DNA of 64,000 nt. Origin: Comamonadaceae bacterium PBBC1. GTDB taxonomy: Bacteria; Pseudomonadota; Gammaproteobacteria; Burkholderiales; Burkholderiaceae_C. The translations under genes and the position numbers were made by a program. The stretch covers positions 1 to 64,000 of the forward strand of contig NKIP01000018.1 in assembly GCA_002256145.1 (NCBI GenBank), read 5' to 3'. A model generated the notes under the pieces. That model searched no databases. It was not told where the DNA came from and was given only the letters and a program-made list of their open reading frames with translations. Within the stretch, counting starts at the first letter, position 1, and every line of letters begins with the position of its first letter. Positions 62,245 to 64,000 of the stretch are shown in pieces.

Positions 62245-62948
62245 GCTTGTTGCAAGTGCGCGATGTGCAAGCCGCGTATGGCGAAAGCCAGGTTCTGTTT
62301 GGCATGGGCCTGAGCTTGATGCCGGGCGAAGTGATGGGTTTGCTGGGTCGCAACGGCATGGGCAAAACCACGCTGATCCGCAGCATTTTGGGGCTCAAGT
62401 CGGTCAAGTCTGGACAGGTGGTCTTTGATGGCCACGACATCACCAACCAAACGGCCGACCGGGTGGCGCGGCTGGGCCTGGCCGTGGTGCCCGAGGGGCG
62501 GCAAGTCTTTCCCAATTTGTCGGTGGACGAGCACTTGACGGCTTTTGCCAGCAACCGCCACCAAAGCCGCACGCCCTGGACGCCTGCACGGGTTTATGAA
62601 TTGTTTCCGCGCCTTGCCGAGCGCCGCGCCAACATGGGCTCACAGTTGTCGGGTGGTGAGCAGCAAATGCTGGCCATTGGTCGGGCGCTGGTCACCAACC
62701 CGAGGCTGATGATTCTGGACGAGGCCACCGAAGGTCTGGCCCCGCTGATTCGCGAGGAGATCTGGCGTTGCCTGCGTTTGCTGCGTGAAGAAGGCCAGAC
62801 CCTGATCGTGGTCGACAAATACGTCAACCGCCTGGTGGACATTGCCGACCACCATGTCATTGTCGAACGCGGGCAAGTGGCGTGGGCAGGGGATTCTCAA
62901 GCGCTCAAGGATCAGCGTGAGCTGTGGACCCGTTATCTCGGCGTTTGA
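62241..62948 (+). CDS. livF: ABC transporter ATP-binding protein (LivF type)
   Basis: A 235-residue ATPase. Walker A GRNGMGKTT is near residues 36-44, the signature LSGGEQQMLAIGRAL is intact, Walker B is LMILDEATEG with Ala in place of the usual Pro after DE, and the H-loop position reads VVDKY where HN is usual (LIVVDKYVN), which is a known variation in this group but weakens catalytic switching. It ends three bases before the convergent LysR gene. Confidence 0.94.
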   Translation: MSLLQVRDVQAAYGESQVLFGMGLSLMPGEVMGLLGRNGMGKTTLIRSILGLKSVKSGQVVFDGHDITNQTADRVARLGLAVVPEGRQVFPNLSVDEHLTAFASNRHQSRTPWTPARVYELFPRLAERRANMGSQLSGGEQQMLAIGRALVTNPRLMILDEATEGLAPLIREEIWRCLRLLREEGQTLIVVDKYVNRLVDIADHHVIVERGQVAWAGDSQALKDQRELWTRYLGV

Positions 62949-62951
62949 GCG

Positions 62952-63851
62952 TCAGAATTTTTTTGCCACCGACTTGATTGCCGCCAGCAGCCGCTGGCTG
63001 GCTGGGCTGAGGGTGCCCTTGCGTCTGCGCGTGACACCCACATGCCGGACCCATGGGTTGCCTGTGGCTTGCAGAGGCTGCAGTTGGCCCGCGCGAACTT
63101 CCCAGTAAATCAATTCTTCCGGGATGAAGGTGAGTGCATCGCTTTGCATCACCATGGATTTCATCAGTACCGTGGAGGTGGTCTCGACTTGGGCGGTCGG
63201 CGGCTCCAGGCCATGCGCCACGAAATAATCGTCAAATGCCAGGCGTTCCAGTTCGCGCTGGCGCGGCAGTACCCAAGGGTATGGGGTGAGCATCTCGGGC
63301 GTGACGACTTTGTGCTGTGCCAAGGGGTGCCCGGCCCGGGCCACCACGGTGGCGTTTTCGGTCAACAGACGCTCATGGCTGAGGTCAGGGTCGGTGGCGC
63401 GAGCGGGCACCGATGACAAGGCAAAGTCCACCTCGCCTTGCTTGACCCAAGGCATCAGGGCTTCGTTCAAACCGTACAACACCGTCACCTTGATGTCCGG
63501 GTTGTCTTGGGTCAGAGCTTGCAGCGCCAGGGGCAACAATCGGGTGGCTTCGGTGGGCCCGCATCCCATCATCACATGGCCACGCTGAGCACCGCGCATG
63601 GCTTGGATTTCGCCCACCGCATTGCGCATTTCCGCCTCCATCACCTGGCCGTGTTGCATCAGGGCCTGGCCAAAGGGGGTGACGCTCACCCCGAAGCGTC
63701 CACGTTCCAGCAGGCGCACGCCCAGGGTTTTTTCAAGCGACTTGATGCTTTTGGACAAGGCGGGTTGGGAAATGTCCAGAGACGCAGCGGCTTCGGTCAT
63801 GTTGCCCAAACGGGCGGCCGCCAAGAAGAGTTGAACTTTTCGGTAATCCAT
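62952..63851 (-). CDS. LysR-family transcriptional regulator
   Basis: A 299-residue LysR protein with helix-turn-helix at GNMTEAAASLDISQPALSKSIKSLE. Its ligand domain and general type resemble GbpR/PcaQ-like regulators. The start codon (63849-63851) is inside the LysR-type operator at 63847-63867, so binding would block its own transcription. The divergent gene at 63954 is its probable target. It is convergent with livF and thus separate from the transporter operon. Confidence 0.93.
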   Translation of the reverse strand: MDYRKVQLFLAAARLGNMTEAAASLDISQPALSKSIKSLEKTLGVRLLERGRFGVSVTPFGQALMQHGQVMEAEMRNAVGEIQAMRGAQRGHVMMGCGPTEATRLLPLALQALTQDNPDIKVTVLYGLNEALMPWVKQGEVDFALSSVPARATDPDLSHERLLTENATVVARAGHPLAQHKVVTPEMLTPYPWVLPRQRELERLAFDDYFVAHGLEPPTAQVETTSTVLMKSMVMQSDALTFIPEELIYWEVRAGQLQPLQATGNPWVRHVGVTRRRKGTLSPASQRLLAAIKSVAKKF

Positions 63852-63867
63852 AACCCATGGTAATGGA
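63847..63867 (+). promoter_or_regulatory. LysR-type operator upstream of the edge gene
   Basis: TCCATAACC-CAT-GGTAATGGA is an inverted repeat with 8 of 9 arm positions matched and a T-N11-A core. The 15-bp core (63850-63864) is identical to the one upstream of the TctC gene (minus strand, 44325-44311) and one base different from that at 40886-40900. It is about 40 bases upstream of a candidate promoter for the gene at 63954. Confidence 0.7.
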
Positions 63868-63886
63868 AATAGCATGACAGGTTGTA

Positions 63887-63925
63887 GGTCAAGGACTTGA
63901 CCTTTGTTAACTTGAGGCCTGTCAT
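63887..63925 (+). promoter_or_regulatory. Candidate promoter and palindrome before the edge gene
   Basis: GGTCAAG-GA-CTTGACC (63887-63902) is a perfect 7-bp inverted repeat; its right arm contains TTGACC, a -35-like hexamer at 63897-63902, and TGTCAT 17 bases later is a four-of-six -10. An outer pair TGACAGG/CCTGTCA (63875-63881, 63918-63924) surrounds it. The layout fits LysR-activated transcription to the right. Confidence 0.4.
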
Positions 63926-63953
63926 CCCCCCTGAAGCCTGCCAAGGAGTTTTC

Positions 63954-64000
63954 ATGCAACCGATCGTTTTGGAGAACCTGGTTCAACCGGACCGTGTTCA
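63954..64000 (+). CDS. Start of a gene cut by the window edge
   Basis: An ATG preceded by AAGGAG seven bases upstream begins a frame reading MQPIVLENLVQPDRVH before the window ends. LVQPDRVH close to the N-terminus is reminiscent of Rieske-type aromatic-ring-hydroxylating oxygenase alpha subunits, but 15 residues are not enough to decide. It is divergent from the LysR gene and the shared LysR-type operator lies between them. Confidence 0.6.
   Translation, partial: MQPIVLENLVQPDRV

Noticed and set aside
63882..63890. TTGTAGGTC, identical to the end of the MITE-like element at 35841
   Set aside because: A 9-mer match is expected by chance in a window of this size on both strands, and no paired end is found nearby.
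1..64000. tRNA, rRNA or CRISPR loci
   Set aside because: No T-loop GGTTCGAATC motif in a cloverleaf context, no rRNA sequence and no spaced direct repeats were seen in any intergenic region.

Overview
The window looks like a chromosomal segment of a betaproteobacterium, order Burkholderiales, most likely a freshwater Comamonadaceae-type organism (Limnohabitans/Rhodoferax-like; this is inferred from gene content only). The pointers are a complete aa3-type cytochrome oxidase operon in the order usual for that family (coxB-ctaD-small assembly protein-ctaG-DUF2970-coxC-[DUF2909]-surf1-SCO-like-ctaA-ctaB-sco), a uvrA/MFS/ssb neighbourhood, three orphan TctC/Bug periplasmic binding proteins without TctAB partners, six LysR regulators, and an rpoH gene carrying a perfect CIRCE operator.

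Layout. 1-771: 3' part of a group II intron (reverse transcriptase/maturase plus RNA domains V and VI). 807-7974: catabolic cluster on the minus strand (kynureninase-like enzyme, hydantoinase/oxoprolinase subunits A and B, TctC) with a divergent LysR regulator. 8062-20165: housekeeping and stress genes (YbbP-like permease, truncated haemoglobin, Smr protein, ApaH, CorC-type transporter, H-NS-like protein, a stand-alone UppS, MaoC hydratase, TrmL, ComF, a BioC-like methyltransferase with an eroded SAM motif) with one decayed alpha/beta-hydrolase gene. 20261-30084: cytochrome oxidase structural, copper-delivery and haem A genes. 30216-40819: accessory stretch with a TctC gene, a subtilisin-like protease pseudogene with two in-frame stops, CIRCE-rpoH, a serine hydrolase, a Fic protein, a short MITE-like inverted-repeat element, a MerR/thioesterase pair, a YefM/YoeB module whose toxin is frameshifted, a P450/AraC divergent pair and a kynurenine-formamidase-like hydrolase. 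40989-45253: sulfatase/phosphonate-monoesterase-like enzyme, cupin, TctC and LysR. 45293-53828: CYTH phosphatase, glutaredoxin, UvrA, MFS, SSB, a TDT-family transporter and DUF3422. 53832-62948: LysR, an atypical SDR, TcuA/TcuB-type dehydrogenase and a complete LIV-type ABC transporter. 62952-64000: a LysR gene divergent from a gene cut by the window edge.

How they work together. The oxidase block is one respiratory assembly unit. The three catabolic clusters (kynureninase-HyuAB-TctC; sulfatase-cupin-TctC; SDR-TcuAB-LIV transporter) each pair an uptake protein with enzymes and a LysR regulator; their substrates are not known from sequence. The most interesting unexplained signal is regulatory: a 15-bp LysR-type box, ATAACC-N3-GGTAAT, occurs upstream of the sulfatase gene, upstream of the TctC gene at 44183 and upstream of the truncated gene at 63954, always in the same orientation relative to the target. 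In the first two the similarity extends over 37 bp (31 identical), suggesting one regulon spanning separate loci. No tRNA, rRNA or CRISPR array was seen.
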